A DNA stretch of 40,591 nucleotides from Clostridiales bacterium (GCA_029070965.1 JAIEBI010000028.1:1-40591); one strand, 5' to 3'; positions 23,644 to 32,529 are shown, counted from the first letter of the stretch. Numbers and translations are program-made. Notes: a model not told the origin generated them from the letters alone.

Positions 23644-26523
23644 TTATACTTTGAGAGTGCGCTTAATTACAATGCCCGCGCGAAGCCCTTGCATATCCGC
23701 GTCGCCTTTGACCAAGTTCCATTCGTCAACGGCGTCCAGCGCAATATCGCCTTCGGCGACAGTTCTATACTCCTCGTACTCGAACTTGCTCGGCGAGCCG
23801 CCTTCAATCTCCAAAGTGAAAACCGAGTCGAAGCCGTACGGCAAGCGCAACGTTATTTGGTCGCGGTTTTCGTAGTCGTACACGTAGCCCTTGTAATCGT
23901 CGTGGTCCTTGTCATTTTCGCCCTTGTCATCGTCGTTGTTGGTTTTGAAATATTCTTTGACGGTTATACGCGTAATGGACCGCGCCGACGGAATGGTTAT
24001 TACAACGTTGGAGTTAGCACCGTCAAACGTGGTTACGGTGTACTTTTTGCCGTCTTTGGATACGGACGGCTCACGCGCGATAATCTCGTTAATATTATAG
24101 TTTACCGTCTTGCTGTATCTATTTTTCTCGCCGTCCCATTCAAGGTCGCTTATATGATAGCGCATAAACTTGTACGCCATCAAGTCGCCTACCACTACCT
24201 TTTGTTCGCTGTCGGTAAGCTCGAACACAATCGAGTCGTTATAGATGGCGTTATCATACGCAAAGTAGTTGGTCAACGTCTTGTTGAAGTTTACGCCGAA
24301 ACCGCCCGAGAACAAAGCTATAACTAAGCCGAGCACGGTTACGACAAAAATGCCGAAATAGTTTTTGTAGTTGACGGCAATCTTTTCCTTTTCAACGCGC
24401 TTATACGTTCTTTCGGTGAACTTTCCTTTTTTGGCACGATCCTCTACCTTTTCGGTAACAACGCGCTCCACTCTTATAGTGCGCTTGGGCAGCTTTTTGG
24501 CAAGCTTATCCAGCACGGGCTGCGAACGGTCCAAATACGGAATGCCCACACCGAGCACAGCCGTAAACAGCGTGAACAGCACGGGAAGAAGCACGAGCGG
24601 CAACATTCCTGCCAATGCAGTGATTGTAGGCATAACAAGCGGCAAGCACAGCGCGGCGGGTATAACGTACAAATACAGCCTGTCCATACCGAAGCCGAAC
24701 TTTGCTTTGAAGCGCTTGTGCAAGCATACCGAAAGCAACAATACGGCAAGCAACGTCAATCCCAACCACGACGTGATATACGAATATGCAGGGCAAGCGA
24801 AGCTCATAACCGCGCCCGCAAGTCCGAGCAGCATTGCCGTGCCGCGAACGGCGTCGGACGACGTCACTCTAAACAGCTTTTTGAACAGCGTGGTAAAGCC
24901 GAACGACGATGCAATAGTGACGAGCACAGCCGCAATTATTATGCCGGCATTGCTGTAATGCAAATGCGTAATTGCCTGCAACGGCAACACGCCGAAGCCA
25001 GTAAGCATAAGCGTTACGAGGAAATACGCCGCAACCATAGCCGCAAGTGTGGCTACCACGACAAGCAGCTGTACGCCGAGCGCAATTAACATGTTTTTGA
25101 GCGAGAACGTCTTTTTGAATATCATAGCGATAATGACAGCCGCCGCTACAGCCAAGATAAGCGCGCCCACCACGTACGACGCCGTAGCGGTGTACGCAAT
25201 CGTACCGCCGTCGATGTACGAGAAATATGCGGTATTGTCGTCGCCTTCCGCACTGTACGTATCGGTGCTGTTGCCGAACTGCTCTATATAGTCTTTTACA
25301 AACCGCGCTTGCTGTTTGATAATAGCTTGCGAAACCTCGTCGGCATTGTCGAGCGACGATTGCGCCGCGTCAAGTTCGCCGATAACGGCAACCTGCACCG
25401 CGGGAATATCGCCAAACGCCTTAACCGCGTCGCGGTTTTTCAATTCGTCGGGCAAAGTCGAAGGAATAACGGACAGGTTAAGCGCGTTGTCCGAAGCCTT
25501 TGCGTAAGCGTAAATATAATCGAGTCCGGCGTTTGACGCGTCGGTAAGCGCAAGCGTGCCGCCGTTGCCGTACGCTTCGAGGTTTACGCCCGCTTTGGCG
25601 CGAGCCACAACTCCGTCCAAGCCCTCGAAAAGATTAAAGAAGGCGTACGCGCCGTAGGAGTAATCCAAATCCTCGGTGAACACCACTATAATATCGTTTT
25701 TGAGCTTTGCGCCCGATTTGTTGGTTTCAATCAACGTTTGCATAGCGTTGGCAACAAATGCCGCGCCCGCCGCGCCGGTCGTATCGGTACGGTTGTCGTA
25801 GCGCACGGTAATAACAACAGCGCCCGCTTTGGCATTGCCCGACGGAATAGCCGCTATAACGTTGGATATATTTTGTCCTACCAAATGTTCGGCAAGTCCG
25901 AGCTCGTCCTGCAAATTACCGTCAAGCGTGGAGGTTTGCACCGTGACGGTCGCCTTTTTGGTTTCGCCGTCCTTCGCCCAGTCGGTAATTGTGGTTTGAC
26001 GTTCGTCATTGTCGCCTTCTACCTCGTCGCGCTCGGTCTTGCTTTCCGCAACCTCTGTAAATCCACCCGCCGTAAGCGTGGAAACAATATAATCGCGCGC
26101 GTAAGCAACACCGCCGTCACCTTCCGCCGCCATGGACGAACGCATAACCGACAACTGCTGTACGTGCTTATTTACGGCATTATAATAATTGTCGCCGTAT
26201 GCCGACGGGCTGTACCCCGTCACGCCGTCCAACGCCGAAAAGATGACCATGAGCAACACAAACACCGCTATAACGGGATAGTATATCATCCTGAATAGCT
26301 TGGACTTTTGCTCCGCCGTCTTTTTGACAGTCGGCTTTTTGGCTTTTTCCGGTTTCTTGTCGGGTTGCGACTTGGTTTCTTCCGCCTTGGACGCTTCTTC
26401 CGTTTTTGTCGTTTCTTCCGTAGCGGGCGTTTCCGTTTGTCCGCTCTCGCCTTCCGTATTTTGAGCGGCGCTATCCTCTACGGGAGTCTGCTCTTGTTCG
26501 ACTACGTTTTCTTCGTTATCCAT
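23644..26523 (-). CDS. Large membrane protein with M28-peptidase-like domain lacking metal ligands
   Basis: The 959-residue product has an acidic/Lys-rich N-terminal tail (1-75), one membrane segment (about 80-97), an extracytoplasmic M28-like domain (about 110-420), about eight membrane segments (430-760) and a C-terminal beta-rich domain (780-959). The architecture recalls multi-pass M28 proteins such as vacuolar or ER metallopeptidases. In active M28 enzymes the fold carries HxD, GAxDN and EE metal/catalytic motifs. Here the corresponding places read VRYD (240-243), TTGAAGAA (248-255) and TEDLD (283-287), so I infer a non-catalytic homologue. GGAG precedes ATG 26523. It is monocistronic and divergent from the WYL regulator. 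A role in envelope assembly or peptide/glycan binding is speculative. Confidence 0.75.
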   Translation of the reverse strand: MDNEENVVEQEQTPVEDSAAQNTEGESGQTETPATEETTKTEEASKAEETKSQPDKKPEKAKKPTVKKTAEQKSKLFRMIYYPVIAVFVLLMVIFSALDGVTGYSPSAYGDNYYNAVNKHVQQLSVMRSSMAAEGDGGVAYARDYIVSTLTAGGFTEVAESKTERDEVEGDNDERQTTITDWAKDGETKKATVTVQTSTLDGNLQDELGLAEHLVGQNISNVIAAIPSGNAKAGAVVITVRYDNRTDTTGAAGAAFVANAMQTLIETNKSGAKLKNDIIVVFTEDLDYSYGAYAFFNLFEGLDGVVARAKAGVNLEAYGNGGTLALTDASNAGLDYIYAYAKASDNALNLSVIPSTLPDELKNRDAVKAFGDIPAVQVAVIGELDAAQSSLDNADEVSQAIIKQQARFVKDYIEQFGNSTDTYSAEGDDNTAYFSYIDGGTIAYTATASYVVGALILAVAAAVIIAMIFKKTFSLKNMLIALGVQLLVVVATLAAMVAAYFLVTLMLTGFGVLPLQAITHLHYSNAGIIIAAVLVTIASSFGFTTLFKKLFRVTSSDAVRGTAMLLGLAGAVMSFACPAYSYITSWLGLTLLAVLLLSVCLHKRFKAKFGFGMDRLYLYVIPAALCLPLVMPTITALAGMLPLVLLPVLFTLFTAVLGVGIPYLDRSQPVLDKLAKKLPKRTIRVERVVTEKVEDRAKKGKFTERTYKRVEKEKIAVNYKNYFGIFVVTVLGLVIALFSGGFGVNFNKTLTNYFAYDNAIYNDSIVFELTDSEQKVVVGDLMAYKFMRYHISDLEWDGEKNRYSKTVNYNINEIIAREPSVSKDGKKYTVTTFDGANSNVVITIPSARSITRITVKEYFKTNNDDDKGENDKDHDDYKGYVYDYENRDQITLRLPYGFDSVFTLEIEGGSPSKFEYEEYRTVAEGDIALDAVDEWNLVKGDADMQGLRAGIVIKRTLKV

Positions 26524-26617
26524 TGCTTCTCCGAATACAATTATAGTTATACTCTCATTTTAGCATAATCAAAAGATTATTACAAATAAATTAGCGGCAT
26601 TTTTGAAAATTTTTGTC

Positions 26618-26655
26618 TTGACACTCTCCCTTTTTTATTCTATACTTAGTGTCAA
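26618..26655 (+). promoter_or_regulatory. Promoter of the WYL regulator inside an 8-bp inverted repeat operator
   Basis: TTGACA (26618-26623), a 17-base spacer and TATACT (26641-26646) make a near-consensus promoter. A perfect inverted repeat, TTGACACT (26618-26625) and AGTGTCAA (26648-26655), with centres 30 bases apart, covers the -35 box and the likely transcription start. That placement is expected for an autorepressor site. Confidence 0.75.
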
Positions 26656-26670
26656 AAAGGATATGTACAT

Positions 26671-27597
26671 ATGTCGCAATCGACTATTTTCGCCATACTA
26701 ATGATTTTGCTTGCCAAGCGCAAAGTGACGCGCGACTATCTTGCCGAGCGATTTTCGGTGAGCAAGCGTACCGTGTCGCGCTATATAACCGAGCTTATCG
26801 ACGCAGGCATACCCATCATTTCCACGTCAGGACACCACGGCGGGTACTCCCTCGCCGACGATTATATAGTGGATAAATCGGTCATTACCGAGGCGGAATC
26901 GCTGCGAATAAAGGACGCGCTAAGTAAAACCGTGTCGCTGTACGACGACAAGGTCAACCTTGCGCTTATCGAAAAACTCAACGCCGTGGACGCCGTGCGC
27001 GCGCAAGACAGCTACGTAATAAAGCAAGATAATATGTACATTGACTACGACGACTGCCAAGCGGCGGAGATTAAGTCTAAAATAAAAACGCTGTCCGAAG
27101 CAATAGAACAAACGCGCGCAACCGATATAAAGTATACAGACGCGCGCGGCGCCGTGTCCTACCGCACTATCGAACCGTACACGCTGGTGTTCAAGGCGGG
27201 CGCGTGGTATATTTACGCTATGTGCAGACTGCGCGGCGATTTTCGCCTGTTTAAGCTGACAAGAATAAGCGACCTACGAAAAACAAGCAAGCGGTTTGTA
27301 AAGCTCGAAAGCAAGCTGATAGAAAAATTGGAGCTGGAATTTTACAACGAAGTATACGTCGATTTGGAATTCGAGTTCTTCCCCGCCGTAATGGAAAGCG
27401 TGGTGGACTGGCTGGGAATACAGGCCGTAACCGAGCGCGGCACAAAGCTTGTAGCGCACGCCGAAGTGCCTATGAACGACGCGCTTATAAAAAGGCTACT
27501 CTCCTACGGCTCGTCGATAAAAGTGCTTGCTCCGACCGATATACGCGAAACCTTACGCGACGAAGCAAAGCGCATGTCCAAGCTGTACGGCGAATAA
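26671..27597 (+). CDS. YafY-type transcriptional regulator (HTH-11 plus WYL domain)
   Basis: The 308-residue product has an N-terminal winged helix (about 1-60; VTRDYLAERFSVSKRTVSRYI is the recognition region). The WYL ligand-sensing domain covers about 140-215 and includes IEPYTLVFKAGAWYIYAMCR and DFRLFKLTRI. A C-terminal WCX-like extension follows. Such regulators sense nucleotides or small ligands and often control neighbouring genes. AAGGA stands 9 bases before ATG 26671. It is divergent from the M28-like gene across 147 bases, and a perfect inverted repeat spans its own promoter, so autoregulation, and possibly control of the divergent gene, is likely. Confidence 0.92.
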   Translation: MSQSTIFAILMILLAKRKVTRDYLAERFSVSKRTVSRYITELIDAGIPIISTSGHHGGYSLADDYIVDKSVITEAESLRIKDALSKTVSLYDDKVNLALIEKLNAVDAVRAQDSYVIKQDNMYIDYDDCQAAEIKSKIKTLSEAIEQTRATDIKYTDARGAVSYRTIEPYTLVFKAGAWYIYAMCRLRGDFRLFKLTRISDLRKTSKRFVKLESKLIEKLELEFYNEVYVDLEFEFFPAVMESVVDWLGIQAVTERGTKLVAHAEVPMNDALIKRLLSYGSSIKVLAPTDIRETLRDEAKRMSKLYGE

Positions 27598-27641
27598 TAC
27601 AATCCCGCATATATTGCCCTACCGTTACCCATACTATACGT

Positions 27642-27872
27642 ATGGAAAAACACGATTACAAAGACACGTTAAACGAAATATTATACGCCGAAGATAAAGA
27701 CGAACAAGCAGAGCAAGCCGCCAAAAGGCAGGATGCCGAAATAGCGTACGAAGCGCTTGCCGTGTCGTCATCTATGGGCACATACGGTCAGGACGAAACG
27801 CTTGCCGAATTGATGCAGCTTGGGCTCACCCAAGAGGTTTTATACAAAACCAAACAAGAAAACGAAAACTGA
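27642..27872 (+). CDS. Small acidic protein of unknown function
   Basis: The 76-residue product is hydrophilic, rich in Glu, Asp, Lys and Gln, and probably helical, with a short less charged middle (YEALAVSSSMGTYG). No family is recognised. No clear ribosome site precedes the ATG, which lowers confidence. Codon use looks like the neighbours', and it ends just before a strong terminator. It lies 44 bases behind the WYL regulator and is probably on its transcript. Confidence 0.5.
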   Translation: MEKHDYKDTLNEILYAEDKDEQAEQAAKRQDAEIAYEALAVSSSMGTYGQDETLAELMQLGLTQEVLYKTKQENEN

Positions 27873-27882
27873 TATCATAAGT

Positions 27883-27924
27883 AAAACGCGGTCGATAATC
27901 GTTATATACTATCGACCGCGTTTT
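27883..27924. terminator. Strong bidirectional terminator between the WYL unit and the lipoprotein gene
   Basis: A perfect 15-pair stem (27883-27897 with 27910-27924) with a 12-base loop has A and T runs at both ends. It serves the convergent small-ORF and lipoprotein genes. Confidence 0.9.
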
Positions 27925-27941
27925 ATATTTCTATTGCTCTA

Positions 27942-28931
27942 CTATTCTTCATGAATCCATTCGCCGACGTCTACTTTGTTATCGTCGTTATCCAAATCCT
28001 CAAGCGACAAGTATGATACGCCTTCTATCTCGGGCTTTTTGTCGCTACATAAATACGCAACAAAATCGAGCCTGTATTTTTCGCCAGCGTCGGTGCAAAC
28101 AGGCTGAGTGAGCACATGGACCCACACGGCAATAGGCGCACCGCTTTTATCCTTGGTGATGTCGTATCCGAGCACACGACAGGAAAAATCATCTTCGGCG
28201 TCCGAATAGTTATACAGCCCGTCGGCGCGCTCGTTAAAAATCGGCTCGCCTTCGAACATATCGAAAACCGACTGAATTTCCGCGTCCATCGTTTCGCTTT
28301 CCAAAGCTTTGGCACAAAACAAGCTTTTAAGCTCGTTAGCGTCCTTGCTTGCAATCGCTGTTATCAACTGTGCGGAAAGAACGCCGCACTCGGCGTCGTA
28401 CGGCGAAGTCCAGCCGTAGCCTGCACGACAAATCTTGTAGTCATCGTCTCCGCGGTCGAACTCACGGATATAGTAGCTTGTCAAGCCCTCGATTGAGCTG
28501 TCTTCGCCTATATATATAACGTCGATAGACAGCTTATATTGCCTGCCCAAATCGGTCGTAATAAATGTGTCGCTGTTAAATTCGTATTCGGTGACCTTGC
28601 CGTAATCGGTAGAACACCCTTCATAGCCTATTGAACTGCTTATTTTGTACGAAGAAATATCGCCTTCCATAAAGTCAAAGGTAGCTTCGATTTGACTGTC
28701 TATGCCGTCCAGCTGTTGCGACTTGGGACAAAACAAATCCTTAACGGCAGTTACATCTTTTGTTTTGAATGCGGTAATCATTGTTTCCGACATTTCATGG
28801 CGCAGTTTGTCGGCGCGCGCTCTAACCGACGATATAGCATTCGGAACATCTCGCAGCGAACATCCGAAAAGCCCAAATATCGACAGCACGCATAATAATA
28901 TTGCAAAAATATTTGTTAATACTCTTTTCAT
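27942..28931 (-). CDS. Lipoprotein with two DUF5104-like repeats
   Basis: The 329-residue product has a lipoprotein signal peptide with lipobox LFGC and lipidated Cys at residue 24. Two homologous halves follow, each opening with a helix and a KDLFCPK or KSLFCAK motif after TAFKTKD or TAIASKD. Each continues into a FDFMEGD or FDMFEGE segment and then beta strands, as in DUF5104 proteins. The role is unknown; a surface-anchored binding protein is likely. I take ATG 28931. The frame stays open to 29237, but that part is antisense reading through tRNA-Leu and is not coding. The ribosome site is weak. Confidence 0.85.
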   Translation of the reverse strand: MKRVLTNIFAILLCVLSIFGLFGCSLRDVPNAISSVRARADKLRHEMSETMITAFKTKDVTAVKDLFCPKSQQLDGIDSQIEATFDFMEGDISSYKISSSIGYEGCSTDYGKVTEYEFNSDTFITTDLGRQYKLSIDVIYIGEDSSIEGLTSYYIREFDRGDDDYKICRAGYGWTSPYDAECGVLSAQLITAIASKDANELKSLFCAKALESETMDAEIQSVFDMFEGEPIFNERADGLYNYSDAEDDFSCRVLGYDITKDKSGAPIAVWVHVLTQPVCTDAGEKYRLDFVAYLCSDKKPEIEGVSYLSLEDLDNDDNKVDVGEWIHEE

Positions 28932-28968
28932 AGAAAACCTATTTCTTCCAAAAATAGTTGATATATAA

Positions 28969-29000
28969 AAATCGGCAATGTCTTGCAACACTGCCGATTT
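28969..29000 (-). terminator. Terminator of tRNA-Leu
   Basis: AAATCGGCA (28969-28977) pairs perfectly with TGCCGATTT (28992-29000), with three more pairs after one mismatch. It begins five bases after the tRNA 3' end, followed by a T run on the minus strand. Confidence 0.8.
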
Positions 29001-29004
29001 ATAA

Positions 29005-29092
29005 TGGTGCCGGTGATCGGAGTCGAACCGATACGGGTTATTAGCCCACCGGATTTTGAGTCCGGCGCGTCTGCCAATTCCACCACACCGGC
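29005..29092 (-). tRNA. tRNA-Leu (anticodon CAA), CCA encoded
   Basis: The 88-base sequence folds as a class II tRNA. The acceptor GCCGGTG pairs with CACCGGC, followed by A and CCA. The D arm contains GGTGGAATTGGCAGACGC. The anticodon stem CCGGA/TCCGG encloses the loop CTCAAAA, with CAA at positions 34-36. A long variable arm typical of leucine tRNAs and a T arm with GGTTCGACTCC complete it. It reads UUG. Confidence 0.96.
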
Positions 29093-29103
29093 AAAGCATA
29101 GTT

Positions 29104-29132
29104 ATTTTACAACACTTATCTTTATTTGTCAA
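29104..29132 (-). promoter_or_regulatory. Promoter of tRNA-Leu
   Basis: TTGACA (29127-29132), a 17-base spacer and TAAAAT (29104-29109) stand 11 bases before the tRNA 5' end. Confidence 0.8.
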
Positions 29133-29170
29133 GCATTTTTTTGCAATATGATTTGGCTTATAATTTTCGG

Positions 29171-29199
29171 TTGCCTTTTTTATTTGTTTGTTATATAAT
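29171..29199 (+). promoter_or_regulatory. Promoter of the argCBD transcript
   Basis: TTGCCT (29171-29176), a 17-base spacer and a perfect TATAAT (29194-29199) lie 30 bases upstream of argC. No ARG-box type operator is obvious. Confidence 0.65.
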
Positions 29200-29229
29200 A
29201 TATGCGATAAAATTTTTTTGGGACAAGAT

Positions 29230-30222
29230 ATGAACAAAAAGATTAAAGTAGGAATAGTTGGCGCAAACGGTTATGCGGGCGCGGAAGTGCTTAGGCTTAT
29301 TGCCGAACACCCCGCCGCCGAGCTTAAAGTAGTTACAAGCCGCGCTCAGCTCGGCAAAAAAGTTTCCTCGGCTTTCCCCGCGCTGCCTTGCGATTTGGAA
29401 TTTTCCGACGCGTCCGACCCCGCGCTCAAAAGCTGCGACGTCGTTTTTACCGCCCTTCCCCAAACGGCGGGTGCGGCGCTTGTGGGCGAGCTTATGGACG
29501 CGGGCGTACGCGTAATAGACCTGTCCGCCGACTATCGGTTCGAGGATATATCGGTATACGAACGCACGTACAACGTTACTCATCCCCGCCCCGACCTTAA
29601 CAAGCTTGCCGTGTACGGACTGTGCGAGGTAAACCGCGACAAAATTAAATCGGCTCAGCTTGTTGCCAACCCCGGGTGCTACGTTACAAGCGTACTGCTC
29701 CCCATGCTTGCCGTCACAAAAGCCGCCAAGGTTTCAAACATAATAGCGGACAGCAAGAGCGGCGTTAGCGGCGCGGGCAGAAAAGCGGACGAGGCATACG
29801 CTTACTGCACGCTCGACGAAAACTTTAAGGCATACGGCTTGTTCACCCACCGCCACGCGCCCGAAATGTCCGAAAAGCTCGGACAAAAATTACTGTTTAC
29901 GCCCCACCTTCTCCCCATTAAGCGCGGAATACTTTCTACTATATACTTTGACGTAGATAATCCCGAAGCCGCCTTAAACGCGCTTAAAACAACGTACGAC
30001 GGCGAGCCGTTTGTAAGCTACACCGATACCCTCCCCGAAATCGGGTTTGTATCGCACACCAACCGCTGTATGTTCGGCGCAAGATTCGACGGCAACCGCG
30101 GCATAGTTATATCGGTAATAGACAATCTTTTAAAGGGCGCTGCCGGTCAAGCGGTGCAAAACATGAATATTATGTTTGGGCTGGACGAAACTGCGGGCTT
30201 GCCCGTTTACGCACCCATTTAA
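29230..30222 (+). CDS. argC: N-acetyl-gamma-glutamyl-phosphate reductase
   Basis: It reduces N-acetylglutamyl phosphate to the semialdehyde, third step of arginine synthesis. The 330-residue product has GANGYAG (11-17) for NADP binding, the active-site Cys150 in VANPGCYVTS and the later DSKSGVSGAGRKA and HRHAPEMS motifs. I choose ATG 29230 rather than an upstream ATG at 29188, because the former gives the normal N-terminus directly before the Rossmann strand; a GGGA site precedes it. It is the first gene of argC-argB-argD. Confidence 0.97.
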   Translation: MNKKIKVGIVGANGYAGAEVLRLIAEHPAAELKVVTSRAQLGKKVSSAFPALPCDLEFSDASDPALKSCDVVFTALPQTAGAALVGELMDAGVRVIDLSADYRFEDISVYERTYNVTHPRPDLNKLAVYGLCEVNRDKIKSAQLVANPGCYVTSVLLPMLAVTKAAKVSNIIADSKSGVSGAGRKADEAYAYCTLDENFKAYGLFTHRHAPEMSEKLGQKLLFTPHLLPIKRGILSTIYFDVDNPEAALNALKTTYDGEPFVSYTDTLPEIGFVSHTNRCMFGARFDGNRGIVISVIDNLLKGAAGQAVQNMNIMFGLDETAGLPVYAPI

Positions 30223-30424
30223 TTCGAGGAATAAATTTGCCCGCTTGCGTGAGCAAATTTACGACGACGACAAATTTGTTTAATACCCCGCTGCTTGCAG
30301 CGGAACTTTCACGCAAAGCGTGAGAGTTCAGAGGTGGGCAAAACAGCTCTGAGGTATAAAACATAATTTATTTTTCGGCATATATCCGCATATAATAATT
30401 CAGTCAACAAAAAGAGGAAACACA
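30223..30424. other. Structured intergenic region between argC and argB
   Basis: The 202-base gap holds at least three hairpins: AAATTTGC/GCAAATTT (30233-30240 with 30253-30260), CCGCTG/CAGCGG with a CTTG tetraloop (30288-30303), and a 12-pair hairpin with an AAA loop (30303-30328). A fourth pairing, CAGAG with CTCTG, follows near 30330-30352. None has a T run, so simple termination is unlikely. A processing site, a regulatory RNA or an intergenic repeat are possible. Confidence 0.55.
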
Positions 30425-31291
30425 ATGAAGGATTCCATTAAATCGACTATCGAGCGCGCTAACATAATTTGCGAAGCGCTGCCCTACATACGCAAGTACA
30501 GCGGCAAAACGCTAGTGATAAAGTACGGCGGCAACGCCATGAACGACGAAGCCATTACAACCACTATACTGCAAGACATAGCGGCTTTGAAGATTGTGGG
30601 CGTAAACCCCATACTCGTCCACGGCGGCGGCCCCGAAATAAACAAAATGCTCTCCCGCCTCGGCGTACAGCCGCAATTCAAAAACGGTCTGCGCGTTACC
30701 GACGAGCAAACAATGGAGGTCGCGCAAATGATTTTGTGCGGCAAGATAAACAAAAACATTGTGGGCGAGCTTAACGGCCTCGGCGTTAAAGCAATCGGGC
30801 TTTGTGGCAAAGATTCGCAGCTTATAAAAGCCGAAACGCTCGATCCCGAACTGGGCTATGTCGGCAAGATAACCGAAATAAACGCCAAGCTTTTGGAAAT
30901 ACTTGCGCGCGACGAGTTTATACCCGTCATAGCGTCCATAGCCACCGACGAAAACGGCAACAGCTACAACGTGAACGCCGACACTGCGGCGGCGGCAATC
31001 GGCGCGGCAATGCATGCCGAGAAGCTGTTGTTCCTTACCGACATCGACGGCATTATGACCGACAAGGATAATGCGGAAACGCTTATCAACCGCATAACGG
31101 TGTCGGGATTGCAAAAGATGATAGCCGACGGCTCGATATCGGGCGGCATGGTTCCCAAAGCGCAAAGCTGTATCGACGCAATCGAGCGCGGCATAAACAG
31201 CGTGTTCGTGCTTAACGGCACGCTCCCCCATTCCATACTGTTGGAGCTGTTTACCGATAGCGGCGTGGGTACGATGATAGAACACGATTAA
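30425..31291 (+). CDS. argB: Acetylglutamate kinase
   Basis: It phosphorylates N-acetylglutamate, second step of the pathway. The 288-residue product has KYGGNAM (33-39), the phosphate loop LVHGGGPEIN (about 61-70), the RVTDEQTMEV substrate segment and the late VNADTAAAAIGAAMHAEKL stretch. The N-terminal helix (residues 1-20) is the kind found in hexameric, arginine-feedback-inhibited enzymes, which suggests (inference) allosteric control. AGAGG stands before the ATG. Confidence 0.97.
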   Translation: MKDSIKSTIERANIICEALPYIRKYSGKTLVIKYGGNAMNDEAITTTILQDIAALKIVGVNPILVHGGGPEINKMLSRLGVQPQFKNGLRVTDEQTMEVAQMILCGKINKNIVGELNGLGVKAIGLCGKDSQLIKAETLDPELGYVGKITEINAKLLEILARDEFIPVIASIATDENGNSYNVNADTAAAAIGAAMHAEKLLFLTDIDGIMTDKDNAETLINRITVSGLQKMIADGSISGGMVPKAQSCIDAIERGINSVFVLNGTLPHSILLELFTDSGVGTMIEHD

Positions 31292-31338
31292 GATAAGAAT
31301 TTTTAATTAGCTGCGGGATAACCGCAAAAGGTAGAAAA

Positions 31339-32529
31339 ATGGATATCAATCAAATAAAGAACGCCGAAGCAACCCACTACATGCCCGTATTTTCGCGGGA
31401 CAGCTTGGTGCTGGAGCGCGGCGAAGGCAACTGCTTGTACGACATAGACGGCAATAAGTACGTCGATTTTGTTGCAGGCATTGCCACAAACATACTCGGC
31501 TACAACCACCCCGAATACACCGAGGCGGTGTGCAATCAGGTTAAAAAGCTGATGCACGTGTCCAACCATTACTACACCGCAATCCAGTCGCAGTACATAA
31601 CGCGGCTGTGCGAAGCGTCGGGCTTTCCCCGCGTGTTTTTGTGCAATTCGGGCGCGGAAGCGAACGAATGTGCAATAAAGCTTGCGCGGCGGTACTTTAA
31701 AAACCACGGCGGCGACAAAACCATTCTTTATGCCGACGGAAGCTTTCACGGCAGGACATTGGCAACGCTCACCGTTACGGGCAACACCGCCCAGCATGAG
31801 CGGTATTCCCCGCTCCCGCAAGGCTTTGACAGCTTTAAATACAACGATTTCGACGACTTTAAGCGCAAGCTGACCGATAATGTCGGCGCGGTTATACTGG
31901 AAACCATACAAGGCGAACGCGGCGTGCGCCCCTTTTCCAACGACTTTTTGGTAAACGCGTACGCGCTGTGCAAGTCCAAGGGCGTGCTGTTTATTGTGGA
32001 CGAGGTACAAACGGGCATGGGCAGGACGGGAACGCTGTTCTCCTTTGAACACTTCGGCATAAAACCCGATATTATAAGCATGGCAAAGGGCATTGCGGGC
32101 GGCATACCGATGGGCGCTTGCCTTGCGTCCGAAGATGTAGGCACGGCGTTTTCGCTCGGCGATCACGGCTCTACTTTCGGTGGCAATGCGCTTGCTTGCG
32201 CGGCGGCGGACAAAGTGCTGGAAATTTTGCAAGGCGGATTGCTGGACGAAGCGGCGGAAATGGGCACGTACTTGGGCAATCAGCTTGCTCACCTTTCCAA
32301 ATACAACTTTATAACCGACATTCGCGGCTTGGGACTTATGCGCGGTATAGAGCTGTGCGACAAAGTTCCAGCATCGACGTTTGAGAGCAAACTGCGCGAA
32401 AAAGGCTATCTCGTAAACGTTGCCGGCAACAACACTATTCGCCTCGTTCCCCCTCTGACAATCACTCAAAAAGAAATAGACGGACTTATAGCCGCGCTCG
32501 ACGAGGTTTGCGCCGCAACCCACATTTAA
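31339..32529 (+). CDS. argD: Acetylornithine aminotransferase
   Basis: This PLP enzyme converts N-acetylglutamate semialdehyde to N-acetylornithine and may also serve lysine synthesis. The 396-residue class III aminotransferase has SGAEAN (104-109) for PLP phosphate binding, DEVQTGMGRTG (221-231) with the Asp contacting the PLP nitrogen, and the Schiff-base Lys250 in SMAKGIAGGIPMGA. It lies 47 bases behind argB and is followed by a terminator, so the argCBD transcript ends here. Confidence 0.95.
   Translation: MDINQIKNAEATHYMPVFSRDSLVLERGEGNCLYDIDGNKYVDFVAGIATNILGYNHPEYTEAVCNQVKKLMHVSNHYYTAIQSQYITRLCEASGFPRVFLCNSGAEANECAIKLARRYFKNHGGDKTILYADGSFHGRTLATLTVTGNTAQHERYSPLPQGFDSFKYNDFDDFKRKLTDNVGAVILETIQGERGVRPFSNDFLVNAYALCKSKGVLFIVDEVQTGMGRTGTLFSFEHFGIKPDIISMAKGIAGGIPMGACLASEDVGTAFSLGDHGSTFGGNALACAAADKVLEILQGGLLDEAAEMGTYLGNQLAHLSKYNFITDIRGLGLMRGIELCDKVPASTFESKLREKGYLVNVAGNNTIRLVPPLTITQKEIDGLIAALDEVCAATHI

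Noticed and set aside
28932-29237. N-terminal extension of the lipoprotein gene to 29237
   Set aside because: It would run through the tRNA-Leu gene and its terminator; the lipoprotein signal begins at 28931.
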